Notes: generated by a model from the letters alone, not told the origin. Positions 15,561-24,419 are shown, numbered from the stretch's first letter. The stretch is DNA of 50,416 nt from Atribacterota bacterium (GCA_039638595.1 JBDIWM010000003.1:1-50416), one strand, 5' to 3'. Numbers and translations are program-made.

Positions 15561-16388
15561 ATGTGGAGCCGGAGAAGGGTATGGTGGCTTTTACTCCCTG
15601 TCGGATTTTGGTTTCTCTTCTTTCTTGTCGTTCCTCTGGTATTTGTAGTCTGGGAGAGTATCCGAGGGGAGATAGGTTTGGACTGGAGTGCCTATACCCG
15701 AGTTTTTACCAGAAAGCTGTATAGGGAGTCGCTCAAGAATAGTTTTCTTCTTTCCATCTCAACGACGCTTTTGGGAACGCTTATAGGTTTGCCGCTTTCA
15801 TATGCCCTGTATAGAACCGACCCCAAAACCAAGGAAGTCTTTTTGGCCCTTTTAGCTTTGCCACTTACCTTCTCCGGCTTGGTTATCGCCTACGCCTTCA
15901 TCATTCTTTTGGGGAACTCCGGGTTTATTACCATCCTGCTTTCACGGCTTTTTGGTATTGATACGCTTGAGTTTTCGTCGTTCCTTTTTACCTGGCGGGG
16001 ACTGGTTGTGGCCTATCTTTACTTTCTCATTCCACGCATGATTTTGGTCATGATTGCGGCGTGGTCAGAGGTAGATTGGAGCCTTCTTGAAGCGGCAGAA
16101 ATTTTGGGGATGGAACGGATTAAAGCCTTTTTCCGGGTCATTTTTCCCTTGGTTCGACCCTCGCTTTTGGCGGGGTCGAGTCTGCTTTTTGCCGTTTCCA
16201 TGGGTGCCTTTGGCACTGCTTTTGCCCTGGTGGGAACGGGCGTGAATATCATGCCCCTTCTTATCTATACCCAGATGTCCGAAATCTCGGTTAACCTTCA
16301 GGAAGCCAATGCTCTGGCGGTGGTGCTCGTTTTGGTAACCACCGCCATTGTGGTCCTGTATGAGCGTACTTTTGCTCGTCGTTTTTAG
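15561..16388 (+). CDS. ABC transporter permease (PotB/FbpB-type)
   Basis: 275 residues, about six membrane segments, EAA loop EAAEILGMERIKAFFRVIFP. ATG 15561 begins one base after the binding-protein stop, with GGAG at 15549-15552. It is the second permease of the importer that starts at 12540. It ends the operon; the next gene is convergent and 90 bases away. No clear terminator is visible between them. Confidence 0.85.
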   Translation: MWSRRRVWWLLLPVGFWFLFFLVVPLVFVVWESIRGEIGLDWSAYTRVFTRKLYRESLKNSFLLSISTTLLGTLIGLPLSYALYRTDPKTKEVFLALLALPLTFSGLVIAYAFIILLGNSGFITILLSRLFGIDTLEFSSFLFTWRGLVVAYLYFLIPRMILVMIAAWSEVDWSLLEAAEILGMERIKAFFRVIFPLVRPSLLAGSSLLFAVSMGAFGTAFALVGTGVNIMPLLIYTQMSEISVNLQEANALAVVLVLVTTAIVVLYERTFARRF

Positions 16389-16478
16389 ACCATCATTGTC
16401 GATTTTTCAGTTTCTTTGTCCATTTGGGTCTTTAGAACGAGAATCGGCTTTCGTCTTGTCCAGGTGTTTAGAGGCAAG

Positions 16479-17063
16479 TCAGGGGATTGTCACCTCTTTG
16501 GTTTGCGCTCTTTTCTGTTTTTCACTCTCTTCTCCTATGGCAAGGAGAAGGATTAAGAGCTTCTCTTTCTCGCTTGTAGCCACTTTCCCGAGGAGGGCGT
16601 AACGTACCATCCCCCGCGGATCAACCACAAGGACGTTACTCTCCTTGGTATCGAAACCGAAGGACTGACGCATGGCTCCGTTCCAGTCCGCATAGAGGTC
16701 AACGCCATATTTTCTGGCATTTTCGCGCAGTTTCCGTTTCCAGATGGTTCGGGTAAGAAAATTGGCACTCGAAGCGTCGACTACCTGTACCACCTGAAGG
16801 TTTTCAAGAAGGGGAAGATTTTGTTCCCGAAAGTCGCTGATTTCGTATTTAAGGTCATTGTTCACTGCAGCTGTGCGTCGGTTATCATAAAAGAGGACTG
16901 TGATTTTACCCAGGAGGTCTTTTTCGGTGAGTGGTTCTTCGTCCTGAGAGAGGACTTCGAAGGGGGGGATGGTGTTTCCCATATTGATTGCCCAAAGGGG
17001 GAGAGTCAAGAACAGTAGGAGAAAAGCCATTAAAAACCGGATGACCTTTTTCATGGTGCACAT
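16479..17063 (-). CDS. Exported thioredoxin-fold protein, YtfJ-like
   Basis: 194 residues with an N-terminal signal sequence (KKVIRFLMAFLLLFLTLPLWA). ATG 17063 has GGAGG eight bases upstream; the ATG three codons later is a possible alternative. The mature part matches the pattern of the YtfJ family, a thioredoxin-like fold without a CxxC: GNTIPPFEVLSQDEEPLTEKD, GKITVLFYDNRRTAAVNND, then VLVVDPRGMVRYALLGKV near the C-terminus. No redox cysteines are visible in the mature part, so disulfide exchange is unlikely. The function of this family is unknown. It follows the phosphoesterase on the same strand but is separated from it by a strong hairpin. Confidence 0.6.
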   Translation of the reverse strand: MCTMKKVIRFLMAFLLLFLTLPLWAINMGNTIPPFEVLSQDEEPLTEKDLLGKITVLFYDNRRTAAVNNDLKYEISDFREQNLPLLENLQVVQVVDASSANFLTRTIWKRKLRENARKYGVDLYADWNGAMRQSFGFDTKESNVLVVDPRGMVRYALLGKVATSEKEKLLILLLAIGEESEKQKRAQTKEVTIP

Positions 17064-17169
17064 CGGTAAAACCTCCTCTACTGGTGCATTTTTTGTGTAT
17101 AACCGAAGAAGGGGGTGGTGAATTCCTTGCTTTGAGGGTATAAGGGGCTCAAAAACGCTGGAAGAAGTT

Positions 17170-17203
17170 GAAAAGGAGGAGGGGCAGAGCCCTCCTCCTT
17201 TTC
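17170..17203 (-). terminator. Intrinsic terminator after the phosphoesterase gene
   Basis: A 14-bp perfect stem (GAAAAGGAGGAGGG and its complement) with a 6-base loop starts two bases beyond the phosphoesterase stop codon. On the minus strand the stem ends in CCTCCTCCTTTTC, giving a short U tract. Confidence 0.7.
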
Positions 17204-17204
17204 T

Positions 17205-18791
17205 TTACCACACTTCAAAAAGGCGTTTTTCCTGGTATTTCCGGCCGTAACGGTCTTTGGCGGTGACGGTAACGGTATGGATTCCTGGTTCAAGAGTGGA
17301 AGGAAGCGGAGCCCAGTAAGTGTGGGTGGAACCGACTGGTCGCATCCACTCGGGGAGGTCTTTCATGTACCAGTTCATGATCGGGTCAGGGAGAGAATGA
17401 CGGGTCATGGTATGGGTGATTTGACCGTCGACGGTGCACTGTACCTCGGTAGCGTCACAGAACACATTCGCCACCACGTGGACTCCGATGAGGTCGCCGC
17501 GCAGGAAAGTGCTTTCGGGAAGCGCCGGTTCCTTGAGCCTTCGCTCCACCCGGTCATTTATGAAGAAGGAAATATTGATTTGGTCTTCGAAGGGTTGGTT
17601 CAGAACCTTATAGGTTTCTTTCCAATTAGCACCTTCAAATTCGAAAATCATGTACCCTTTGGGGGCTGCGTCTCGCTGATAGGCGAAGGGAATGGCATAT
17701 TTATCCTTAGGACCACTCCACCAGGAACCGCAAGCTGCACCAGGAATGATCTGGGGGAAAGGAAGATTTGGTGACCATCCGTCGATCGTAGTTTCAGGGT
17801 ACAATCGTTCTAAGGTATGGGTATGACCAGCGAGAAAGAGTACTTTTCTTCCCTGAAGGAGAGTAAAGAGATCTTCCCGATTTTTCACCTGGTGTTTCTC
17901 GGCATTCCGATCCATATAGGAGATAAGGGGGATATGCATGGCAATCACGAGGAGATTGTCGGCTGGAACCATGGCCAGGTCATTCTTTAGAAAGTTGAGT
18001 TGTTCTTCGCTGATTGCTCCATAGTAGGCTTTGCCATCCCATACCACATTGTCAAGGACCACAAAGTGGACATTACCAACGTTAAAGGCGTAGTATGGGG
18101 GCATTACCATCTTGGTGTAGGTTTCTGCGCTGTACTGGTCATTTTGAGAGTAAAAGTTTATATCGTGATTACCCAGGACGTAAAAGGTGGGAATACCCAT
18201 TCCTGCCATAACCTGAAGGTACCGGTCATAGAGTCCCAGGACGTCATTAACGTTGTCCCCAAGAACGAGGGCAAACGCGGCATCGGTTCCCTGAACTTCT
18301 TTGACCAGCGAATCCCGCAGGTACCCGATTTCCCGGTGGTCGGTCACTTGAGTATCACCGATGATAAGAGCTTTGAAAGAATCGTTCTTTTTCCCAGGAA
18401 GGAGCGGGAAGTCCACCGAGGCAGGGAGCTCCCCAGTGGAGGCAAATCCCTCGTAATCCTGGATAAAATCAGGTGAACCATTGGGTCGATGGACATAGAA
18501 AAACTGAGGGATGTTCTTTGCGTTGACCGGAAGGTTGTAGTCCGCAGGTTTAATCACAAAAACCACCATCTCGTCCTTTCGGGGAAGACTATAACGACCT
18601 TCGCCATCGGTTGCCACCACTTCAACCCCATTCGAGACGCAGACGTTGGGAATTCCGGGTTCACCAGCATCCCGAAGACCGTTTCCGTTCCGATCCTCAA
18701 ACACCACGCCCTGAAAACTTTCCTGGGCTCCTGCAAGGTTAACCCACAACACCAAGACACACACGAAAACAATCCACACTGTGCGCCGCAT
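17205..18791 (-). CDS. Exported calcineurin-like metallophosphoesterase
   Basis: 528 residues with a signal peptide (cleavage after LAGA). Residues about 27-110 form a beta-sandwich of the MetallophosN/SdrD-B type, with FEDRNGNGLRDAGEPGIPNV as a calcium-loop-like motif. The central domain is a dinuclear metal phosphoesterase: GDTQVTDH, LGDNVND, LGNHDINFYS, the His of AMHIPLISY and AGHTHTLERL supply all metal ligands. The last 130 residues match the C-terminal domain common in this architecture (MetallophosC). It should act outside the cytoplasm on a phosphate ester of unknown identity. ATG 18791 has a perfect AGGAGG. Its promoter region holds a palindrome over the -10 box. A strong terminator follows. 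Confidence 0.88.
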   Translation of the reverse strand: MRRTVWIVFVCVLVLWVNLAGAQESFQGVVFEDRNGNGLRDAGEPGIPNVCVSNGVEVVATDGEGRYSLPRKDEMVVFVIKPADYNLPVNAKNIPQFFYVHRPNGSPDFIQDYEGFASTGELPASVDFPLLPGKKNDSFKALIIGDTQVTDHREIGYLRDSLVKEVQGTDAAFALVLGDNVNDVLGLYDRYLQVMAGMGIPTFYVLGNHDINFYSQNDQYSAETYTKMVMPPYYAFNVGNVHFVVLDNVVWDGKAYYGAISEEQLNFLKNDLAMVPADNLLVIAMHIPLISYMDRNAEKHQVKNREDLFTLLQGRKVLFLAGHTHTLERLYPETTIDGWSPNLPFPQIIPGAACGSWWSGPKDKYAIPFAYQRDAAPKGYMIFEFEGANWKETYKVLNQPFEDQINISFFINDRVERRLKEPALPESTFLRGDLIGVHVVANVFCDATEVQCTVDGQITHTMTRHSLPDPIMNWYMKDLPEWMRPVGSTHTYWAPLPSTLEPGIHTVTVTAKDRYGRKYQEKRLFEVW

Positions 18792-18814
18792 GAAAATACC
18801 TCCTTTCTATTGTT

Positions 18815-18837
18815 GGGAAGAGTATAAAATTCTTCCC
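18815..18837 (-). promoter_or_regulatory. Palindrome over the phosphoesterase -10 box
   Basis: GGGAAGA and TCTTCCC arms (7 bp, perfect) flank nine bases. Read on the minus strand the interior contains TATACT, a good -10 hexamer, about 30 bases upstream of the ATG. A repressor bound here would block the promoter. No convincing -35 is seen, and a transcript hairpin is an alternative reading. Confidence 0.4.
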
Positions 18838-18995
18838 TTAAGCGAACATGAAGCGAACGTAAAATTTTTTTGACTGCGATTTCTTCGTCTATGGAGAGAG
18901 CCAGCGAATTTTACAATTCTGTCATTATTTCTTCTTTTTTTGGTCAAACATTGTTTTTAAGATATTCGTAAAAAATGAGAAAGAGGTGAACGGGA

Positions 18996-19631
18996 GTGTG
19001 GAAGAATCGTTTTCTAGGAGTGGTGTTCGCTGGCCTTTTCGTGCTGGGACTTTCGGCCTCGGTTTTAGCTCAAAACAACTGGGGCCAGAATCTTACCGGT
19101 AATACGGAATCGTTGACTGGGACCGTCATCAGTATTGACTTGGTAGCTCCTAGCACCGGTTTGCAGGTTCGGGTGGGTGAGGAAATTCTTACGGTTGAGC
19201 TTGGTCCGACATGGTTTGTGGGGGAGTTCTCGGTAAACGTGGGAGATGAGGTCACCGTCGTGGGAGAACGCACTAGCGGAAATACGTTCGTGGCTTACAG
19301 CGTGAGCAAAAATCAAAATGGTAATACCGTAACCCTAACCCTGCGTGATGCCAACGGGAAGCCGGTCTGGGGTGGAACACCTGGCCCTAAAACCAAAAAC
19401 CAGTATCGAAACCGCAATCGAGTGACCCTGCGGGATGGGAGTGGCAACAGCAATGGCAATGGTGCTGGTAACGGAAGTTCCGGTAGTGGGAATGGTGGCA
19501 GTGGAAATGCTGGTAACGGGAACGCTTCAGGCCAGGGCCACCAGAGTGGTCCCCAGGATGGAAGCGGTAATCAGTGGGGAAGAGAGCAAAACCAAGCTGG
19601 TCGAGAGCAGAATCGCCAGGGAAGAAGGTAG
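18996..19631 (+). CDS. Exported OB-fold-like protein with Gly/Asn/Ser-rich tail
   Basis: 211 residues. Signal peptide MWKNRFLGVVFAGLFVLGLS..., cleaved near VLA. Residues about 38-105 look like a small beta-barrel of the bacterial OB/DUF5666-like kind (TGTVISIDLVAPSTGLQVRV, VNVGDEVTVVGERTSGNTFV). The rest is low complexity: Gly, Asn, Ser repeats, then Gln/Arg-rich (REQNQAGREQNRQGRR), probably disordered and basic at the end. GTG start with AGAGGTGAACGGGA upstream. It is a single-gene unit closed by a strong terminator. No function is known; binding to nucleic acid or wall polymer through the basic tail would be speculation. Confidence 0.75.
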   Translation: MWKNRFLGVVFAGLFVLGLSASVLAQNNWGQNLTGNTESLTGTVISIDLVAPSTGLQVRVGEEILTVELGPTWFVGEFSVNVGDEVTVVGERTSGNTFVAYSVSKNQNGNTVTLTLRDANGKPVWGGTPGPKTKNQYRNRNRVTLRDGSGNSNGNGAGNGSSGSGNGGSGNAGNGNASGQGHQSGPQDGSGNQWGREQNQAGREQNRQGRR

Positions 19632-19656
19632 ATTTGGTTTTATCCAACCACTACTG

Positions 19657-19694
19657 AAGCGGAGAAAGAGGACGAGTCCTCTTTCTCCGCTTTT
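19657..19694 (+). terminator. Intrinsic terminator
   Basis: Perfect 16-bp stem (AAGCGGAGAAAGAGGA and its complement) with loop CGAG, running into TTTTT. It lies 26 bases after the stop of the OB-fold-like protein gene. Confidence 0.9.
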
Positions 19695-19865
19695 TGTTTC
19701 TCAACGTTGTCCGTGTTCAGGGTTTACGCTAAAGACACCATTTTGTGGCTCAATTCTCATAAGAGGAGAAACGCATGACCAGGGAGCCAGCTGAACCTCT
19801 CCTTGTGTTTTTGGAGATGGAGATATACAATGAAAAAAATCCAGGTAGTGGGGAGGGAAATGGGA

Positions 19866-20888
19866 ATGAAAGGAATACGAAAAGGTTTAATCACAGTTCT
19901 TTTGTTTGGTTTGCTTTTCTTCTCTTTTGCCTTTGCTGAAGGAGCGGGAAGGATTGGGTTGATCTTAGCCACCGGTGGTCTGGGGGATAAATCGTTTAAT
20001 GATATTTCCTATGCCGGAGCACTTAAAGCGAAGGAAGAATTAGGGGTGGAACTCGATTACGTAGAACCAAAAGCTATTGCTGAGTATGAGGGGTATCAGA
20101 GAGATTTTGCTTCGTCAGGGGAATACGAAATCATCGTCTGTGTGGGATTCGACCAGGCCGATGCGTTGAATATGATTGCCCAGGAATTTCCTAATCAGAA
20201 GTTTGCCATTGTGGATATGGTGGTCAACCAGCCCAATGTGGCCTCTCTTCTTTTTAAGGCTAACGAAGGTGGTTTCCTGTTAGGAGTGGAAGCAGCGTAT
20301 ATGACTAAAACCAAGAAAATCGGCATCGTGGGTGGTATGGACATCCCCCTGATTCGGGATTTCTTTATCGGATTTGAAGAAGGAGTGAAGTGGGCCAATA
20401 CGAAAGCGGTGGTGTTACCCACGGTGTATGTGGGGGGATGGGCTGACCCCACCAAAGGGAAGGAGCTAGCTCTGTCTCTTATTGACCAGGGCTGTGATGT
20501 CATCTGGGCGGCGGCTGGAAAAAGCGGTTTGGGAGCTCTGGAGGCAGCCAAAGAGCGAGGAGTTTTTGCCATGGGGGTGGATGCCTGCCAATGTTACCTG
20601 GGGAGCCATATTTTTGCCAGTATGACCAAGCGAGTGGATGTGGCAGTGTATGAGACCATCAAAGCAGCCTTCTCCGGAACGTTCCAGGGAGGAATCTTTG
20701 AAAAGGGAATTGCTGAAGGATGGATCGGCAATTGCCGGATCCCTGAGGAACAACCTCTGTGGGAGGAACGGTTCGGATTTACCCATGCGGTAGCAATTCC
20801 CAAAGAAGTGATGGACAAGGTGCTCGAAGCCAGAGAAAAAGTGGCCCAAGGAGCAATCAAGGTTCCTCGTCCGCCAGAGTTCCAGTAA
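19866..20888 (+). CDS. BMP-family ABC transporter substrate-binding protein (nucleoside type)
   Basis: About 340 residues, Bmp/PnrA family of periplasmic nucleoside-binding proteins. The N-terminal GRIGLILATGGLGDKSFND carries the family's DKSFN motif, and KFAIVDMVVN, LLFKANEGGFLLGVEAAYM, KIGIVGGMDIPLIRDF and GVFAMGVDACQ follow in the expected order. ATG 19866 has GGGAGG at 19850-19855 and gives an ideal signal peptide ending FAFA. ATG 19830, also with a GGAG, is a real alternative that would lengthen the N-region by 12 residues. No lipobox. First gene of a complete four-gene importer. Purine nucleosides are the likely ligand from family knowledge; other ligands exist. Confidence 0.9.
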   Translation: MKGIRKGLITVLLFGLLFFSFAFAEGAGRIGLILATGGLGDKSFNDISYAGALKAKEELGVELDYVEPKAIAEYEGYQRDFASSGEYEIIVCVGFDQADALNMIAQEFPNQKFAIVDMVVNQPNVASLLFKANEGGFLLGVEAAYMTKTKKIGIVGGMDIPLIRDFFIGFEEGVKWANTKAVVLPTVYVGGWADPTKGKELALSLIDQGCDVIWAAAGKSGLGALEAAKERGVFAMGVDACQCYLGSHIFASMTKRVDVAVYETIKAAFSGTFQGGIFEKGIAEGWIGNCRIPEEQPLWEERFGFTHAVAIPKEVMDKVLEAREKVAQGAIKVPRPPEFQ

Positions 20889-20898
20889 AGATTGAAAG

Positions 20899-22413
20899 AT
20901 GGCCTTTGCGTTACAGGTTCGGAGCCTTACTAAGAGTTTTCCGGGGGTTCTGGCCAACGACCATATTGACCTCGATATCGAAGAGGGAGAAATTCACGGA
21001 ATTTTAGGCGAAAATGGGGCGGGAAAGTCGGTGCTCATGAGTGTGATTTACGGGCTTTACCGCCCCGATGAAGGTAGGATTTTCGTGCGAGGTCAGGAGG
21101 TTTCCATCGGTAGCCCCTCCCAGGCCATTCGCCTTGGGATTGGTATGGTTCACCAGAACCTGACTCTGGTTCCCCAGCTTCGGGTGTTTGAGAATATCAT
21201 TCTGGGGCAGGAACCACGACGGGGAATATTCCTCGGACGTCAGGAAGCCTTGCGACGCATTGAAGAGCTACTTCACCAAACCGGACTTCGTATTGACCTG
21301 AACGAAAGAGTCAGCAACCTCCCCCTTGGCCTACAGCAGAGGGTGGAAATCCTCAAGATGTTGTACCGGGGGGCGTCGATTTTGATTTTTGACGAACCCA
21401 CCACTGTCCTTACCCCACAGGAAGTGGATCAGCTTATTGCCTACCTTTTGACTCTCAAAAAGCAGGGGAAGACCATTATCTTTATTTCCCACAAGTTGCG
21501 GGAGGTTTTTGCCCTCTGTGATCGGGTGACAGTCCTGCGCCGGGGGAAAAAGGTGGGAACCTGTGCGATCAAGGAAGCCACACCGGAGAGTCTGGCGGAA
21601 ATGATGGTGGGGCGAAGGGTGTTTTTTGAGCTTCCCAGGGGAAAAAAGCCGAGTGAAGAGGTGGTTTTTTCCGTTGAGGGTATCTCGACATTGCCTGAGA
21701 AGGGTAAGGCGCTTCGGGGGGTGAGCTTTCAGGTTCACCGGTATGAGATTTTGGGGATTGCTGGGGTGGAGGGGAATGGGCAAACTGAGCTTGCCGAGGC
21801 CATTGTAGGACTTCGTCGGGTGAGGCAAGGAAAAATGGTGCTCAATGGGGAAGACATCACGCACCTTTCAGTCAAAGAGAGAATTAAAAGGGGTTTAGCC
21901 CACATCCCGGAAGATCGCCATCGTCGGGGGACCATCTTTGATTTTACCGTGATGGAGAACATGATACTGGGGTTTGAAGATGAGCCACCATTGCGGCGAA
22001 GCTTTCTCACACTGCATTTGCCAACCTTGCAAGAGTTTGCCTCTTCGCTCATCCAGGAGTTTGAGATTGCCACCCCCGGGGGCGATGCCCTGGTGCGGAC
22101 ATTAAGCGGAGGAAACCAGCAAAAAGTGGTTCTAGCCCGGGAATTATCCCATCCAGTTTCGGTCCTTCTGGCCTGTCAGCCGACTCGAGGCCTTGATGTG
22201 GCAGCCACGGAGTACCTGCACCGGAAGATTCTGGAGTTGAAAAACCAGGGAAAGGGAATTATCCTTATTTCTGCTGACCTTGATGAAATTCGGGTTTTGA
22301 GTGACCGGGTGCTGGTACTTTATGAAGGAAGGATTATCGGGGAACTGAGTCCAGAGAGTGACGAGTACCAGTTTGGGCTTCTCATGGGAGGGAAGTCCTT
22401 TGCGGCTTCGTAG
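20899..22413 (+). CDS. BMP-type ABC transporter double ATPase
   Basis: 504 residues with two fused ATPase domains. Domain one (about 1-240) has Walker A GENGAGKS, signature-like LPLGLQQRVEIL and Walker B ILIFDEPTTVLTPQE. Domain two (about 255-504) has a degenerate Walker A (GVEGNGQTE, Lys replaced), an intact signature LSGGNQQKVVLAREL, and ACQPTRGLDVAA where the catalytic Glu is Gln. This asymmetric pattern is the norm for nucleoside-type (NupA/YufO/RnsB-like) transporters, so only one site is expected to hydrolyse ATP well. It starts 10 bases after the binding-protein gene and overlaps the next permease by 14 bases. Confidence 0.92.
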   Translation: MAFALQVRSLTKSFPGVLANDHIDLDIEEGEIHGILGENGAGKSVLMSVIYGLYRPDEGRIFVRGQEVSIGSPSQAIRLGIGMVHQNLTLVPQLRVFENIILGQEPRRGIFLGRQEALRRIEELLHQTGLRIDLNERVSNLPLGLQQRVEILKMLYRGASILIFDEPTTVLTPQEVDQLIAYLLTLKKQGKTIIFISHKLREVFALCDRVTVLRRGKKVGTCAIKEATPESLAEMMVGRRVFFELPRGKKPSEEVVFSVEGISTLPEKGKALRGVSFQVHRYEILGIAGVEGNGQTELAEAIVGLRRVRQGKMVLNGEDITHLSVKERIKRGLAHIPEDRHRRGTIFDFTVMENMILGFEDEPPLRRSFLTLHLPTLQEFASSLIQEFEIATPGGDALVRTLSGGNQQKVVLARELSHPVSVLLACQPTRGLDVAATEYLHRKILELKNQGKGIILISADLDEIRVLSDRVLVLYEGRIIGELSPESDEYQFGLLMGGKSFAAS

Positions 22414-23443
22414 CCGGCGCTTTTTTGAGTTTCCATTTGTATTAGAAATTTTGGCCATTCTCTTGGCCTTTCTTTTAGGGTTTCTGGTGCTTTTCGTAAC
22501 CGGTTATCCACCTCTACGGGCTTTTTCCGCCCTTTTCCGGGGAGCCTTTGGGAGTCGCAACGCCTTTGGACAAACTCTGACCCAGGCCACGCCCATTCTT
22601 TTCACTTCGCTTTCGTTTTTGCTTTCTTTTCGAGCCGGTATTTTCAACATTGGGATTGAGGGGCAACTTCTTATCGGAGCCTTTTTGGCAGCGATTCTGG
22701 GAACGGCGATTACTTCTTTACCATTCCCTCTGCATTTGCTTTTAGCACTTCTTGGTGGGGGGATGGGAGGAGCACTGTGGGCCTTGATTCCTGCGCTCAT
22801 TAAGACCTACCTTGGGGCCCACGAAGTCATCACCACCATGATGATGAGTTACATCGCTTCGTATCTTACAAGTTATTTCGTGAATTATCCGTTGAAGGCC
22901 CCTGGATGGGTGGCACAGACTAATCCAGTGCGGGTCACAGCCCTTCTTCCCCGGATTCTTCCACCGACGCAGCTTTCTTTTGCCTTTATTCTCGCTCTCA
23001 TCTTTTCGATACTCGTTTTTTACTTTCTTTTCCGGACTTATCTTGGTTTTCAGGTGCGGGCAGTGGGTCTGAATCCTCTGGTGGCGGAGAACCGGGGGAT
23101 TTCGGTTCCCTCGCGTCAGATTCTGGCCTTCCTTTTAAGTGGCTTCGTGGCTGGTATCGGTGGAGCCGGAGAAGTACTGGGGGTACATGGAAAGTTCGTG
23201 GATGGGTTTTCCCCTGGATACGGCTGGGACGGTATTGCGGTGAGTCTGGTAGGGCGACTTCATCCTCTGGGGTGTATTCTGGCTTCCCTTCTTTTTGGCA
23301 TGTTGCGGGCTGGGGGAATGACCATGTCCCGGGTCACCAAGGTACCGCTTGACCTTTCTCTCATCATCCAGGCTCTGGTGATTCTCCTCGTCGCTGCTCC
23401 CCGCTTAATGCAGATTTTGCTCTTTCGGAGTAGAGGTCGGTAA
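22400..23443 (+). CDS. BMP-type ABC transporter permease 1
   Basis: About 347 residues, BPD_transp_2 family, with roughly nine membrane segments. TTG 22400 has GGGAGGG at 22386-22392 and overlaps the ATPase stop by 14 bases; the frame is open to 22358 but no site supports that. Family stretches are FNIGIEGQLLIGAF, GAHEVITTMMMSYIASYL, VRAVGLNPLVAENRGIS and ALVILLVAAPRL. Forms the channel together with the next permease; the two differ in length, as usual for NupB/NupC-like pairs. Confidence 0.88.
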   Translation: MRLRSRRFFEFPFVLEILAILLAFLLGFLVLFVTGYPPLRAFSALFRGAFGSRNAFGQTLTQATPILFTSLSFLLSFRAGIFNIGIEGQLLIGAFLAAILGTAITSLPFPLHLLLALLGGGMGGALWALIPALIKTYLGAHEVITTMMMSYIASYLTSYFVNYPLKAPGWVAQTNPVRVTALLPRILPPTQLSFAFILALIFSILVFYFLFRTYLGFQVRAVGLNPLVAENRGISVPSRQILAFLLSGFVAGIGGAGEVLGVHGKFVDGFSPGYGWDGIAVSLVGRLHPLGCILASLLFGMLRAGGMTMSRVTKVPLDLSLIIQALVILLVAAPRLMQILLFRSRGR

Positions 23444-23446
23444 AAA

Positions 23447-24343
23447 ATGGAGATTTTGAGTTTAAGTCTTTTCCAGGCTATGCTACGGATGTCCATGCCG
23501 GTGCTCTTCGCCGCGCTGGGAGGGATGTTCTGCGAGCGGGCCGGGGTGATCAATATTGGTCTTGAGGGAATCATGCTCAATTCTGCCTTTTTTGCGGTTT
23601 TAGCCACTTTCCTGGGCGGAAATCCCTGGATAGGGTTGGCAAGCGGAGTCCTTTCTGGGATTGTTTTGGGTTTTGTGATAGCTCTTCTCACTGTCAAATA
23701 CCATGGTAACCAGGTTGTAGTGGGAACCGGAATCAATGTCTTTGGTTTAGGTTTTAGTGCGTTTCTGTGTCAGAAAATCTGGGGTTCTCGAGGGGCTTCG
23801 GGGAGCGTGGTGAGTTTACCACTTTTTCGGATGCCGTACCTTGAACGGCTTTTGGGTGAAAACACAGCCCTGGTCTATATTGCTTTCCTCTTGATTGTCC
23901 TCTCTCACCTTTTTCTCTTTCATACTCCCTGGGGATTGCGGCTCCGGGCGGTAGGAGAAAATCCTCAGGCAGCCGATACCGCGGGAGTCAATGTCTTTCG
24001 TTACCGGATGTTTTTCGTGACCCTCGGTTCAGGAATTGCGGGGTTGGGGGGAATATTCCTGTCGCTTGCGCACCTTAGTTTCTTTGCCTGGGGCATGACC
24101 AGTGGCCGGGGCTTTATGGGCCTGGCAGCCATGATTTTTGGGAAATGGACACCTCTGGGGTGTTTTCTGGCCAGCCTCCTTTTTGGCTTCACCGATGCGC
24201 TGCAGATGCGTGTGCAGGCTTTGGGGGTCCTTCCCTCGCAGATTATCCTTCTTTTTCCTTATGTGGTGACGATTCTGGTGCTTTGCGGGTTTGTCGGAAA
24301 AGCGCTTCCACCTTCGGATTACAAGCCTTACGAGAAACGATAG
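23447..24343 (+). CDS. BMP-type ABC transporter permease 2
   Basis: 298 residues, second BPD_transp_2 permease. Recognisable stretches: CERAGVINIGLEGIMLNSAF, HGNQVVVGTGINVFGLGF, LRAVGENPQAADTAGVNVFRY and SGRGFMGLAAMIFGKWTP. ATG 23447 is three bases after the previous stop, with AGAGG upstream. Last gene of the importer. The decayed GGDEF gene starts 76 bases downstream behind its own -10 box. Confidence 0.88.
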   Translation: MEILSLSLFQAMLRMSMPVLFAALGGMFCERAGVINIGLEGIMLNSAFFAVLATFLGGNPWIGLASGVLSGIVLGFVIALLTVKYHGNQVVVGTGINVFGLGFSAFLCQKIWGSRGASGSVVSLPLFRMPYLERLLGENTALVYIAFLLIVLSHLFLFHTPWGLRLRAVGENPQAADTAGVNVFRYRMFFVTLGSGIAGLGGIFLSLAHLSFFAWGMTSGRGFMGLAAMIFGKWTPLGCFLASLLFGFTDALQMRVQALGVLPSQIILLFPYVVTILVLCGFVGKALPPSDYKPYEKR

Positions 24344-24380
24344 CCGCGTGATTTGTTCTGCAAAGGTTTGGTAAATACAA

Positions 24381-24386
24381 TATAAT
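24381..24386 (+). promoter_or_regulatory. Putative -10 box (TATAAT) of the decayed GGDEF gene
   Basis: Consensus TATAAT 33 bases upstream of the likely GTG start at 24420. No good -35 at the right spacing. Because it touches ATG 24387, that ATG is unlikely to be the true start. Confidence 0.4.
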
Positions 24387-24419
24387 ATGGATTCCGGGGA
24401 AGAAAGTTGGGGGGACAAG

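Noticed and set aside
19695-19865. Purine riboswitch upstream of the nucleoside-type transporter
   Set aside because: Looked for because of the likely ligand; the conserved purine-aptamer core sequences are not present.
20899-22413. Degenerate second ATPase domain as a sign of decay
   Set aside because: Loss of the Walker A Lys and catalytic Glu in domain two is normal for nucleoside-type double ATPases.
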